A DNA stretch of 64,000 nucleotides from Budorcas taxicolor (taxonomy: Eukaryota; Chordata; Mammalia; Artiodactyla; Bovidae): the NCBI RefSeq assembly GCF_023091745.1, contig NC_068910.1:129969170-130033169 (forward strand), in the 5' to 3' direction. Under the pieces are notes generated by a model that made no database searches, was not told where the DNA came from, and was given only the letters and a program-made list of their open reading frames with translations. This document shows, piece by piece, positions 11,575 to 21,765 of this stretch. Positions within the stretch are counted from its first letter, which is position 1; every line of letters begins with the position of its first letter. The translations under genes were made by a program, and so were the position numbers.

Positions 11575-11765
11575 AACGACACTGGTTCTCTCAAATTTAG
11601 TATCAGGATCCTCTGAAGGACTTGCTAAACAACATAGAATGCTGGGTCCTGTCCTCAGAGCTTGCAATTCAGCAGGTATGTCATGGAAGCCAAAGATTTG
11701 CACTTCTAACAAATTCCCAGGTAATGTTGAAGCTACTGATTCAGGGAACTCACTTTGAGAACTAT
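11575..11765 (+). repeat. MER5A-like DNA transposon
   Basis: Order of words matches MER5A: 'ggacttgctaaacaacatag', 'tgctgggtcctgtcctcagag', 'gcaattcagcaggt', 'tttgcacttctaacaaattc', 'ccaggtaatgttgaagctac', 'tttgagaactat'. Non-autonomous hAT family. Confidence 0.72.
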
Positions 11766-12109
11766 TCATCCAGGGCAATTTTGAATTAACTAATCCTTTT
11801 CCTTTTGAATGATTTCATCTATTCAGCTTATTTTAGAATTGTAGACTCTTACACTTTAGAGGTAATCTCCTCTATACTGACCACCAATGCAGAGGTCCCT
11901 TTCACAGATCCTGTTAGTTGCTCTTTTGGATTGGGCTTGAACACTGTCAGTGACAGGGATTCACCATTTCACAAATTCATATTTAGATACTTCAGTTCTC
12001 CCATACAGTGATCTTTGGAAAGCAGTCAACCACTTGGCTTAGACTTATCTTTTGGAAAAGAAGAACAACTTTCTCCATCTACATTATGGCCCTTTTTCTT
12101 TACAGGCAG

Positions 12110-13085
12110 CAGTTTTCTTTTTATTGAAGTATAGTTGATGTAAAATATTATGCTGGTTGCAGGTATACAACATTTAAATACATTATAAAATGATCACCAC
12201 AGTAAGTCTGGTAACCATCTGTCCCTATACAAAGCTATTACAGTACAATTTGTAATATTTCCTACGCTGTAGAATACATCCCTGTGACTTATTTATAACC
12301 AGAAGTTTATAACTCAATTCCCTGTACCTATTTCACCCCTTTCCCCACAGCTCCTTTCTAGCAAACACCAGTTTGTTCTCAGTATTTGAGCCTGTTTTCA
12401 TTTTGCTTTGTTTTTTAGATTCTATTATACATATAAGTGAGATCATACAGCTTGTCTTTCTCTGTTTGACTCATTTCACTGAGTATACCTTCTAGATCCA
12501 TTCATGTTGTCATAAATGGCAAGATCTTGGCTACTGTCAATAACGCTGCAATGAACATAGGGGTGGATACCTCTTTTCAAATTAGTGTTTTTGTTTTCTT
12601 CAGGTAAATACCCAGAAGTAGTTGCTGGATCATATGGCAACTATTTTTAATTTCATGAGGAGCTTCCATAGTTTTCCACAGTGGCTACACCAATTTACAA
12701 TTACACCATGAGTACATGAGGTTCTCTTCTATCCACATCCTGGACAACACTTGTCATTTGTTGCCTTTTTGATGACAGTCATTCTGGCAGGTGTGAGACC
12801 ATATTTTGTGGTTTTGATTTGCATTTTCCTGATGATGAGAGATGCTGAGCATATTTTCATGTGTATGTTTTCTTTGGAAAAATGTCTTTTAAGATACTCT
12901 GCATATTTTTTAAAATTAGATTTTTTTTTTATATTGAGTTGTATAAGTTCTTTACATATTTTGGATATCACCTTATGGGGTATGTCATTTGCAAATATCT
13001 TCTCCCATTCAAAGGACAGTATTTTCTTTTATTATAGATTTCCTGGGTTTAGGATAATATAGTTACTAATGTTAGGGCTAGTATT
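12110..13085 (-). repeat. L1 LINE 3' region, antisense
   Basis: Long antisense match to the L1 3' UTR/ORF2 end: 'ttattgaagtatagttgatg', 'ctctgtttgactcatttcac', 'aatggcaagatcttggctac', 'cagaagtagttgctggatca', 'tggctacaccaatttaca', 'cagtcattctggcaggtgtg', 'ttgcattttcctgatgatga'. The frame 12751-13062 on the plus strand is antisense to L1 and is not a gene. Confidence 0.82.
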
Positions 13086-13421
13086 TAGAGATGTATAGGA
13101 CGAGGAAAGGGAATGAACTATCCCATGTACGTTTGTGTGCAGGGTTACTCATTCAACTAACACATTTCAGGATGCTATTATAACAAGCACATCTGGTGAG
13201 GCCTCGTGTGTCACTAGTTGTTATAAAAGATAAAATACCTCTTTGTGTGCATTATTGCATATGGACCTATCACTTTTTATAAGTTTTATTTTCAGACTAT
13301 GTAGAAAGTATAGAAAAAAGAAGAAAAGAATCACCTGAAGAGCACTTCTGTCAGCATGCAGATTTAACATCATAAGCAGAGTTTTTCTATAAGCAGGTTG
13401 TTATTGTGAACATGTACATGT

Positions 13422-13642
13422 GCGTGTGTGCTCAGTCCCTCAGTCGTGTCCGACTCTTTACGAGCCCATGGACTGTAGCCCGCCAGGCTTCTCCGTCCAT
13501 AGGATTTTCCAGGCAAGAATACTGGAGTGGGCTGCCATTCCCTTCTCCAGGGGATCTTCCCAACCCAGGGATGGAACCCAAGTCTCCTGCATCTCCTGCA
13601 CTGTCAGGCAGATTCTCTTACCACTAGCGCCACCTGGGAAGT
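13422..13642 (-). mobile_element. Bov-tA SINE, minus strand
   Basis: Antisense ruminant SINE from 'tcagtccctcagtcgtgtcc' to 'ctagcgccacctgggaag', so its tRNA-like head is at the right end. It abuts the head of the plus-strand SINE that follows. Confidence 0.9.
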
Positions 13643-13835
13643 GCCCTGGTAGCTTAGACGGTAAAGCACCCGCCTGCAATGCAGGAGACCCAGGACAGAT
13701 CCCTGGGTAGGGAAGATCCCCGGGAGAAGGGAATGGATACCTACTCCAGTATTCTTGCCTGGAGAATCCCACAGACAGAGGAGCCTGGCGGGCTACAGTC
13801 CATGGGCTCGCAGAGAGTCGGACTGAGTGACGCAA
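13643..13835 (+). mobile_element. Bov-tA SINE, plus strand, head-to-head with its neighbour
   Basis: Begins 'tgccctggtagcttagacgg' immediately after the minus-strand SINE and ends 'ggactgagtgacgcaatgc', followed by an A-run. The two copies form an almost spacer-less inverted repeat. Confidence 0.9.
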
Positions 13836-13854
13836 TGCAGGTACTTAAAAAAAA

Positions 13855-14215
13855 AAAGAAACATAAGCCTTTGCTTACACAGCTGGTTTTGTCTGAAATA
13901 TTCTACCCAGCCTCTCCTTCTAGTTCCCCTCTCCCACTGGCCTGATGAATTAATCTTTCAAGACTCAGCATCATTCTATATAAAAAGTCTTCTCATATTC
14001 CATACAGGCAGAACTAAGCACATCATTCATCATCCTCTGCAACTCCACTTTTCATGCTCCCATAGAGCACTTAAAATCCACTATTATATTTGCTTGTTTA
14101 AATTTTATTCTTGCTGCTTAATTTTAAGTTCTTTGAGGCCTGGGACTGGTTTTACTCATTTTTTATTTCTAGTACAAAGAATAGGGTCTCGATTAGTACT
14201 TCTTTATTGGCTAAA
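13855..14215 (+). repeat. L2 LINE 3' end
   Basis: Degenerate L2 text: 'gaaatattctacccagcctc', 'cttttcatgctcccatagag', 'aagttctttgaggcctggga', then the tail. The frame 13827-14255 on the plus strand crosses this and the SINE end and is not a gene. Confidence 0.5.
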
Positions 14216-14219
14216 AATT

Positions 14220-16220
14220 TCCATGTTCTTACAGAATCTTCAGAAACATTTTTAATGTCTCCAAGTTCAGAGAGTAGACATAATGATTTATTTAAACATT
14301 TTCTCATTATTAGATATTAGGGTGCTTTGAACTTTTCACTATACTAAGAAAAGGTTTGTTTAAACTTTTGTTTAAAATTAAAAGTATTTTGTTAGTATAC
14401 CTTCCAAGAAATGAAATTAACATGTAAAAGGAAACCAACATTTAAAGTTCTTGATATACACTGACAACTTGTATCTGGTTACTCTGCCACCAGCCATATA
14501 CACAAGCCTGCAGGTCTTACTGCACCTCAACAGTGTGTAGTTGCTTTTTCATCTTTGTTAGTTTATAAGAGGAAAAAAAGTGACATTTTTGTTTTAGTCT
14601 GCGTTTGTTTACCTTCTGGTAAAGATACACATTATGATCATCTTTGCAAGCCAGTTGCTTTTCCTCTCTTATTAATTATCTATTGACATGCTCCACCCAT
14701 TTATCTACTGGGTTTTAGTGACCTCTTCATATACTAGATGCTCATGTACTTGAACCAAACATATTCTCAGATTTCCCTTTCATTTATTATTTTTATATAG
14801 AAGCAAGGAAGACTTTTGACTACTCAAACTGAGCTTTGTCTTTTATTCATCGAATTGCGTTTGCATATGCCTTTAGGGCATATTGTTGATTTTTGTGTTT
14901 GCAAGTAGGCTTGTTTATGTTGGAGGCACATAGCTAGGCATTTAGTTATCAGCTTGATACAAGGCTTGAATTTCAAGTTAAGTTTAACTCTGTCAGAGTA
15001 GACATTTCTATGCAATAATATTGTGTAGCTTTCCATGAATTAACTTTTGGGTATTTTCGGTGACAAGAGTTAGCTAACATGGGATGAACTTTACACAGTA
15101 AGAACAACTTAAGAGCCAAGAATAGTGGCTAACTTTAAGAATCTAAGGAGGTTCTAATTCTATGTTCTCATCAATAGAACTAACTTAGATCAAAAGAATG
15201 CACTTGATCTGCTGGGTAAAAAAGTTCAGTATAATCAAATAAATGCCAGGGCCAAAGACAGTTGGTAATGTGTTAAGATCATTCCTTATACCAAAGGAAC
15301 AAACAGAAAAGAGTATGTGCATGTTAGATTTTCAGGATTCCTTACTCAATTATCAAGTAACTCTACAGGATACAAACAGATTTCTAAATCCAGTCATTCC
15401 TTTATATATTTGTGAAACCCTCAAAATTTCACAGGAAAAATAAGCCTTTATTCAAAAATAAACTTTGAAGTTTAAATACAAAGGCAGATGAAGTGTAAAA
15501 AGTATATACTAATCTGTCAGATAGCATATCACTGTTAAAAGGGAACTATAAAAAGACAAGAACTGACTTTGCAAATAAAGCCTAACTTCAGTGAATGTGC
15601 GACAGGATCAATCACTTTTCTGGTGGGTATGGCTATGTCTTTTGTTTTACAACTAAACTATAAGAATAATTTTAAAAAGCTTTCTATTGATAATTGCCTG
15701 ATCACATTTCCACATTTAATAGAGCAGCCAATTCAACCCTGTTGCATAATGCCTTGATTCCACAGATATATCCCTACCACTTAACTCACTGCTTTGTGTA
15801 ATAGGTGTTTAAAAATTGGGGTAGGGGAATGGACAGTTTGCACAAGATGTCAGCATGAAGGGGTTGCTACATGCAGTAGAAAGGGAATTAAAAAATGAGA
15901 GAGAGCACCCACTTTTACGTGTCAAGCTAAAAAACTAAAGTTGACATAAACTGGATTATGTTCACAGGGTTTCATTATGCAACTTTCTGAAGGGAATATT
16001 AAATAATGCTCTCTGTAAAATATTTTGTAATACAAAATAATCTTCAGGTAATCTGAAAAGGTACTTAAACTTCTCCCCATGGCAATTTTACTCCATTTGG
16101 TAAGGCTCATTTTCAGGCTCTTTGGAGTATGTCCTCTCCACCTCCAAGCATCTGACACAATGTTTTTGCTCATAGCAAATATCCAAAGGTCAGCTTAGAA
16201 AAGTACATCTATGATATGCA
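14220..16220. other. 2 kb of RABL3 intron 1 with nothing recognised
   Basis: AT-rich sequence without a splice-bounded exon or a repeat I can name. Confidence 0.45.
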
Positions 16221-16223
16221 CCA

Positions 16224-16461
16224 GGCTGCCCTGGTGGCTCAGAGGTAAAGAATCTGTCTGCAATGCAGGAGATGCAAGAGATGCGGGTTTGATCCCTGGG
16301 TCGGGAAGATCCCCTGGGGTAGGGAATGGCAAACCATTCCAGTATGTTTGCCTGGGAAATCCCACGGACAGAGAAGCCTGGTGGGCCACGTACAGTCCAC
16401 GGGGGTAGTAAGGGTCGGACATGACTTATCGACTAAACCACCACCACCACCTCCACCACCA
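16224..16461 (+). mobile_element. Bov-tA SINE ending in an (ACC)n tract
   Basis: Head 'gctgccctggtggctcagag', a duplicated 'gcaggagatgcaagagatgc' segment, B-box-like 'tttgatccctgggtcggg', and a 3' end that grades into an ACC/ACCTCC microsatellite (about 16437-16461). Simple-sequence tails are typical of this SINE family. Confidence 0.88.
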
Positions 16462-16683
16462 CCTGAAAAGCAAGGTTGTCATCTATTCCAAGTTTTTACC
16501 AAGATTAGGAATGGAGGCTAGGAGAAACAGAAAGATAGTGAAGGGGAGAGAGAAACACAGACTTCAATTCCAGTTCTCAAGTGTCCAAGGTAAGAATTTT
16601 AACACTAGGATTAAGCTGGGCTCAGCATTGTTCTAGCTGCTTCACAATATGGCCTCTATCTTAAATTTTCTATTTCTTACAGC

Positions 16684-16992
16684 CTAGATCCAACCAGTCC
16701 ATTCTAAAGATCAGTACTGGGTGTTCTTTGGAAGGAATGATGCTAAAGCTGAAACTCCAGTACTTTGGCCACCTCATGTGAAGAGTTGACTCATTGGAAA
16801 AGACTCTGATGCTGGGAGGGATTGGGGCCAAAAGGAAAAGGGGACGGCAGAGGATGAGATGGCTGGATGGCATCACCGACTCGATGGACATGAGTTTGAG
16901 TGAACTCCGGGAGTTGGTGATGGACAGGGAGGCCTGGCGTGCTGCGATTCATGGGGTCGCAAAGAGTCGGACACGACTGAGCGACTGAACTA
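16684..16992 (+). mobile_element. BovB LINE 3' end, 5'-truncated
   Basis: Sense translation (frame from 16794) ends [19 protein letters not shown], then [20 protein letters not shown]. This is the C-terminal end of the BovB (RTE clade) polyprotein, followed by the 'gagcgactgaact' terminus. Only the last 300 bp or so remain and there is no catalytic domain. Confidence 0.88.
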
Positions 16993-17104
16993 GAAGTAGA
17001 ACTAGCACATAATAGGTTTTCAGTTAAGATTAAAGAGAACAAAAAAAAGAGAAGTGCAGCTGAAAGTAAAACAAGACTACCACCTGTTATTTTATGAAAT
17101 AGTA

Positions 17105-17320
17105 TGGGCTGGTGTTTTAGATACGTGGACTTGCAGCTCAAACCAGTTCTGTCATTTACAAAGTAAAAACCATAAATCATACATCTCTCCACCTCGCTTT
17201 TATCATTTGTAAAATGGTATGATAGGACTGATCTCGGGATTAAATGAGTTAATACCTGCAAAGTTTGGAACAGTGTCAATAATACTTGGAACAGTGTCAT
17301 TCTTCCTAATGAATGTTTGA
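17105..17320 (+). repeat. MIR SINE
   Basis: MIR core and 3' part: 'gtgttttagatacgtggact', 'catttgtaaaatggtatgat', 'gattaaatgagttaatacct', 'gaacagtgtc'. The nearest named repeat to the promoter on the RABL3 intron side. Confidence 0.65.
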
Positions 17321-17535
17321 TTTCCTTAATTAAAATCTCCCAAAGGCATCTGCGCTTGTCTCAGCCCGGCGCTCAATTCAACACTCAGTATCTGCGCATC
17401 TTTTAAAACAAAGAATCACTGGGCTGCTGTCACCCTGGAAACCGACGTAGAAACCTGCGAAAGCAGAGAAAAGGCCCCGGGTCCGCGGCCCTCACCCGGA
17501 CGACGCTGCCGCTCCGTTAAATTGAGCAAAGTCCT

Positions 17536-17549
17536 CTGGGAAGTGTAGT
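17536..17549 (-). promoter_or_regulatory. ZNF143/SBS2-like motif
   Basis: On the minus strand this reads ACTACACTTCCCAG, which fits the ACTACAnnTCCCAG core bound by ZNF143/THAP11 at many mammalian housekeeping promoters. It lies about 140 bp into RABL3 intron 1. Binding is inferred from the motif only. Confidence 0.55.
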
Positions 17550-17685
17550 CTTTAAGACTTAAGACGGAATTCAGCCACGAGCCGAAATCAGTTAGTCGGT
17601 GGCTGGATGGAGGGAGAGTGAAAGGGGAGGATTTTCGGATAACTCAAAAGTGTCGGGAGCCCCAGGGTTGTGTTAAGACGCTCAC

Positions 17686-17731
17686 CTGAGTCTCCCAAAA
17701 CCAGTACCTTCACTCGATCCAGGGACGCCAT
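17686..17731 (-). CDS. RABL3: RABL3 exon 1, coding part
   Basis: On the minus strand an ATG at 17731 opens MASLDRVKVLVLGDS plus the first base of a Gly codon. The exon ends with 'gactcag' at a canonical 'gtgagc' donor. Residues 7-12 are the first beta strand of the small-GTPase fold, and residues 13-16 are the first half of the P-loop, completed by exon 2 in the correct phase. The start lies in a strong context (AAGATGG), and upstream on this strand the sequence becomes the shared promoter. The 5' UTR start is not marked in the sequence but should lie within about 100 bp. Identification rests on the protein match plus exact splice phasing with exon 2. Confidence 0.95.
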
Positions 17732-17960
17732 CTTGTCATCGCCTTCCTGAGGTTAACGCCTATTCCGGGATTATAGGCCAATCAGAGCTGGGTTTGAAAG
17801 GCAGCGCCTTCAATGTTATTGGCCAATAGGAGCGTGACTCTTGATTGAAGGCCTCACTGTGCCGATTGGCCCTCCTAGTTGAAAGTAGCGGGTGGTTTCT
17901 AAAGCTGGTCGCAGGAATAAAGCGTTTTCTTTGACGCACAAGTGGCGTGGCTCGGATAAG
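17690..17960. promoter_or_regulatory. Bidirectional RABL3/GTF2E1 promoter
   Basis: RABL3 leaves this region leftward and GTF2E1 rightward. CCAAT boxes (NF-Y type) lie at 17778-17782 (+), 17818-17822 (-), 17823-17827 (+, together the palindrome attggccaat) and 17865-17869 (-). No TATA box is seen at a fitting position, and CpG density is higher than in the flanks (roughly 17440-18340). CCAAT-rich, TATA-less divergent promoters are typical of housekeeping gene pairs. Confidence 0.8.
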
Positions 17961-18016
17961 CCGGTAGTTGAGGCGCTGAGGGAAGCTGTAGTGGGAGTGT
18001 TCGAGGATTCGCTTTG
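17900..18016 (+). other. GTF2E1: Probable GTF2E1 non-coding exon 1 (approximate)
   Basis: GTF2E1 has its start codon in the exon at 22.6 kb, which opens with 5' UTR after a clear acceptor, so a non-coding first exon must lie upstream. A candidate donor 'tttg|gtaaac' ends at 18016. An alternative, 'cgg|gtagga', lies near 18192. Neither start nor end can be fixed from sequence alone. Confidence 0.35.
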
Positions 18017-18454
18017 GTAAACCTTGTTCCCTGTTTCTCGGTTTCCTGGCCAGGCGCCGCCTCTTAGGGTGCCTTCTCTTTTTCGCTCCTTTCTTAGCTG
18101 TCCTCCTCCCCCTTAGCTACTCTCTTGATTCGATTCTCTTCTTGGTCTTCCAAAGAACCATTGACCGCGGAGCGGCCCATGTGCGACCTCGGGTAGGACG
18201 GGCTTGACTGCGCCGAGTGTGTCCTCAGCTGATAGAGTCCTAGGGAATTTAGGGTGTCGGGGTGTCACAGTGGGGAGGAGGAGAACGTTACCGGGCGCGT
18301 GGAGGCCAACTGATCCGGAGGTTTCGCGGTATTGTGCCACTTTATGTACGAAGGCATGGAGAGTACCGTGAAATGTGGCAACCGAGAAAGCCAGCTGGGT
18401 GTGTAAATCCAAGTTTTTCTGGAACTGGAATAGAAGTAAACTGAAATAATCTGA

Positions 18455-18600
18455 CAGGACTCCCCACATCCACTCCTTCCATTTTTTGTTTTACACGCTG
18501 CAGTCAGCATAAGCCCTTAAAAACACGAATTTGATGCTGTCGCCTCCTGCTTAAAACCATTTGAAGTTTAAGAAGAGGATTTCCAATACCCTGTCTTTTT
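18455..18600 (+). repeat. L2 LINE fragment
   Basis: Matches the L2 block 'acacgctgcagtcagcataa', then 'gatgctgtcgcctcctgctt' and 'aaaaccatttgaagt'. Located in GTF2E1 intron 1. Confidence 0.6.
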
Positions 18601-20185
18601 CTACTCTGGAAGCCGCAGTAAAGGAAGTGAATTGAGGGGAAGCTGGGTAGGCATATTTGAAGAACAGGTGCTTAGCCGATCTATTGAAAGTTTTGTGGGG
18701 CACTTGACCAGCTGTGGCACATGCTGGAAAGTCAGTGGTGGACAAGATCAAGCCCCTGGTCTCCGAGGTAGATATGGAGAAAGTATGTTCACTATATTCT
18801 GTTCACTGTAAAAAAAATGAGGGGAGAGAACTGTGGGAACTTGGGAAAGGGGGCTCATTTAATCTACTAAGGGGAACCTGAGACGGTGTCTCTGAGGAAA
18901 TGTCATTCGACATGTGAAGGATTGTTAGGAGAAGGGACTTTGGGCTTAGCTGTGGGGGCATAGAGAACAGCATGTGCAAAGGCATGGAAGTGGGGAACGC
19001 ATGTATGGCTGGTGGAATTGGAGAATGCCTGGAAATGAGACTGAGGAGGATAGACCAAGTGCGAAGAGTGCATTCATTTCATCTTTGTTTCTCCACCTCT
19101 GTGCCCGTGTTTGTATGACTGTAATACATATGGTTCAAAAACAGAACCGACTTACCTTTGGGGCTCTGGGCTGGGTAGGGTCATAGGTGAGGCTGAGAGG
19201 TAACTGATGAACTCTGAGGCTAAAAAAAGAGAAGCATGGGCTGGTCCCCAGAGGTCACACAACTCAGAAGTCAACAGAGGCCAATCCAACTCCTTCCCTG
19301 TTTAGAAGTGTCAACTGCTCTTTGTTTCTATGTGGGAACATGGTCACATTTTCCCCTCAGATGTTTCCAGTTTTCAAGACTCTGAAAATTGAAATGTGAA
19401 ATCTCATGATTTTTAATTGTTGACCAGTAATTCAGAAAATTTTCAAAACGTTCTTTGAATCAAGTGATGTGGTAGATGTTGCCAGTTTGAGACCTCTGAC
19501 CTCAATATTATGAAATCCAGAGATTGAGGAGATTCAACATAATTAGGTGAGTAGAGGCGACTTAGCAGGAGCAGAGGCAGTTAGGGGAGAACACATGGTC
19601 AGGAAGGAGGATTTTAGAATGTAGAGATTTTGAACAAGGTGATTCTTTGCTGAGCTCCAGTTTCATTTGTCTAGTTACCTCCTGGGTATCTTCACAGTAA
19701 TATCCTGTGGTATTTCCTCAAAGACAAGCAACTAACACTGATTGCTTCGTTTCTTCCAAATCTGTTTCTCTTCAGGTGGTAATGTACTTCTCATAGTAGT
19801 ACTTTTTTCTTCCAGTTACAGTGGCTTAAAATGAATAGCTGTATTTTATTGTTTAATAGGTATAATGTTTCAGTTTTACAGGATGAAAAGAATTTGGAAG
19901 TGGTTGGTGATGATAGGTGGATAACATCAAGAATGTATTTAACATTACTGAACAATTATTTAAAAATGCTTAACTGGTAACTTTTGTTATGTATATTTTA
20001 TCGCTATTAAAAAACTGGGGGGAAAACCCCAAATAGCTGTTTAAAATTTTAAAAATACTCGATTTCCAGTATATTATTGGAATATATTATTGGGGCCTTT
20101 TGATTTTGTTTCTCTAATAAGTTTCATTCATCCTGTCCTCTGGTAATTTCTTCTCTTCTGTAGTATAAGTCTGATGACTATAGCT
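18600..20185. other. GTF2E1 intron 1 sequence
   Basis: Mostly unassigned. The part 18930-19060 ('gaacagcatgtgcaaaggca' and following) resembles an old mammalian repeat also seen near 49.6 kb. Open frames here lack splice or coding support. Confidence 0.4.
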
Positions 20186-20189
20186 TTTA

Positions 20190-20345
20190 ATATCAGTACT
20201 TCCATATGAATTGTCTCATTTAATCTCACACATCAGTGCTATGAGGAAGGCACTGTTAATCTGATGAAATGGAGGCTGAGAATTTTCCAGGGTCATAGGC
20301 TAAGAAATGGTGGAACTGGGATTCAAAGCCTAAATCTATTGAAGT
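20190..20345 (-). repeat. MIR SINE, antisense
   Basis: Antisense MIR order: 'ttgtctcatttaatctcaca', 'gctatgaggaaggcactg', 'gaaatggaggctgag', 'gaactgggattcaaagcc'. Confidence 0.7.
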
Positions 20346-20519
20346 CCTCATGTCACTCCCTTTTTCAAATCTTTAGTGCACCCTGTGATGTTTCAGGCAA
20401 AAGTAACAGACTGAATGATAAGTAGTACAGGGTTCTTCCTATGTGCGATGTGCTTTGGTGGCGGTGTGTAATAGCCAGGTACCCAGTTTGTTGGTAGCAG
20501 TAGTCACGGACTTATTCTG

Positions 20520-20672
20520 TATATTTGTCACCTAAGGAGCTTTAAAAAAAATCAGTATGATGCTTAATCTGGCCCTCCCAGACCAGCTAAAACAGTCTCT
20601 GGGAATGGGTCCAGAGTGGGTATTTTTAAATGCTCCCTAGGTGATTTGGCTTTACAGCCAGGGTTGAGCGTT
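20520..20672 (+). repeat. MER5A-like DNA transposon
   Basis: Words 'caccta aggagctttaaa', 'tggccctcccagaccagc', 'gggtccagagtgggtat' and 'gctccctaggtgatt' follow the MER5A consensus order. Confidence 0.55.
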
Positions 20673-21344
20673 GTTGGCCTGGAAATGGAGTATATGGGGT
20701 AGAAGGTCAGGGAGGGGAATACAATAGTAGGAAATAATACTAGAAAAATAGGTTATCTTCATATTTGCGATCCTTTGGTCTGTTTCTGAAACCACATACT
20801 ATGTTCTGCCAGTTGTTGAGCATGTAAAACATAACCCCCAAAAGTAGGTTCAAGTACAACATATAGACCAAATTGGAAAGGAGAACAAAATACGTCTCTC
20901 AGTATATTATGATACTGCTTTGGTGTGGGCCCAGACACTTGCTTGGCATCCTTAAGCCTTGGAATGACAGAAAGCCTCAAGGACCACAAGTTTGAATCTA
21001 GGTGCTACTTTGTTATCTCTTATATTTATTCATGCCTGAGTATTTATAATCCAAAATAAATATTTTATTATAACTATTTCCTTTTATTTTTCCTTTATTA
21101 CAGGTCAGGTATTATATCCCTTCCCCTGTATGTGTATGTTATTGGCTATTTAGAAAAACCTTTATAGTACTGTGGATATAAATATATTTCTTATAAAAAG
21201 GTATTAAATCTAATAAGGTTAATAACTACTGATTTTAAATAAAAGGGTCAGGAGAAACTAGTATTAATAACAGTATGATTCACTATTGAAACAGTTCAAT
21301 AGGATGTCTGTTAGAAATTTTCTTATAGTGTAGGGACACATTAA
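20673..21344. other. GTF2E1 intron 1, nothing recognised
   Basis: AT-rich with no repeat or exon that I can name. Confidence 0.45.
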
Positions 21345-21765
21345 ATTGATATTCAAGCACTTTATTAAGTGCTTTCTAAGCACGTTGGACTTTCCTGGTG
21401 GCTCAGATGGTAAAGCATCTGCCTACAATGCGGGAGACCCAGGTTTGATCCCTGGGTTGGGAAGATCCGCTGGAGAAGGAAATGGCAACCCACTCCAGTA
21501 ATCTTGCCTGGAAAATCCCATGGATGGAGGAGCGTGGTAGGCTACAGTCCATGGGGTTGCAAAGAGTCGGACACGACTGAGTGACTTCACTTTTTTCACT
21601 CTAAGCACATTACATTCTCATTAATTCACCACAACCTCATTGAGGCAGTTGATATTATCCTTATTTCTCAGGGAGTAAAGTGTGCCTTGAAGTTGTTAAG
21701 GAATTTGCTTAGAGTCGCGCAGCCACAAATTCAAATCCCAGGCTCTTTAACAATCACATGGAAGT
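21345..21765 (-). repeat. MIR SINE, antisense, split by a Bov-tA SINE
   Basis: Left part: 'tattcaagcactttattaag', 'tgctttctaagcac'. Right part: 'attctcattaattcaccaca', 'cctcattgaggcagttgata', 'ttcaaatcccaggctc'. Joining the two restores the MIR order, so the intervening SINE is a later insertion. Confidence 0.7.
21387..21599 (+). mobile_element. Bov-tA SINE inserted in a MIR
   Basis: Near-complete SINE (gactttcctggtggctcaga to cgactgagtgacttcac plus a T-rich tail). It is flanked by a 12-bp duplication with one mismatch, tctaagcacgtt at 21375-21386 and tctaagcacatt at 21600-21611. Confidence 0.92.

Noticed and set aside
12751..13062. Hydrophobic open frame of 103 codons resembling a membrane protein
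   Set aside because: It is antisense to an L1 3' region; T-rich antisense L1 gives hydrophobic translations by chance.
13458..13835. Frame of 125 codons across the SINE pair, and similar frames containing '[19 protein letters not shown]' text elsewhere
   Set aside because: This peptide is the antisense translation of Bov-tA SINEs and appears at almost every SINE in the window; it is a well-known false ORF in ruminant DNA.
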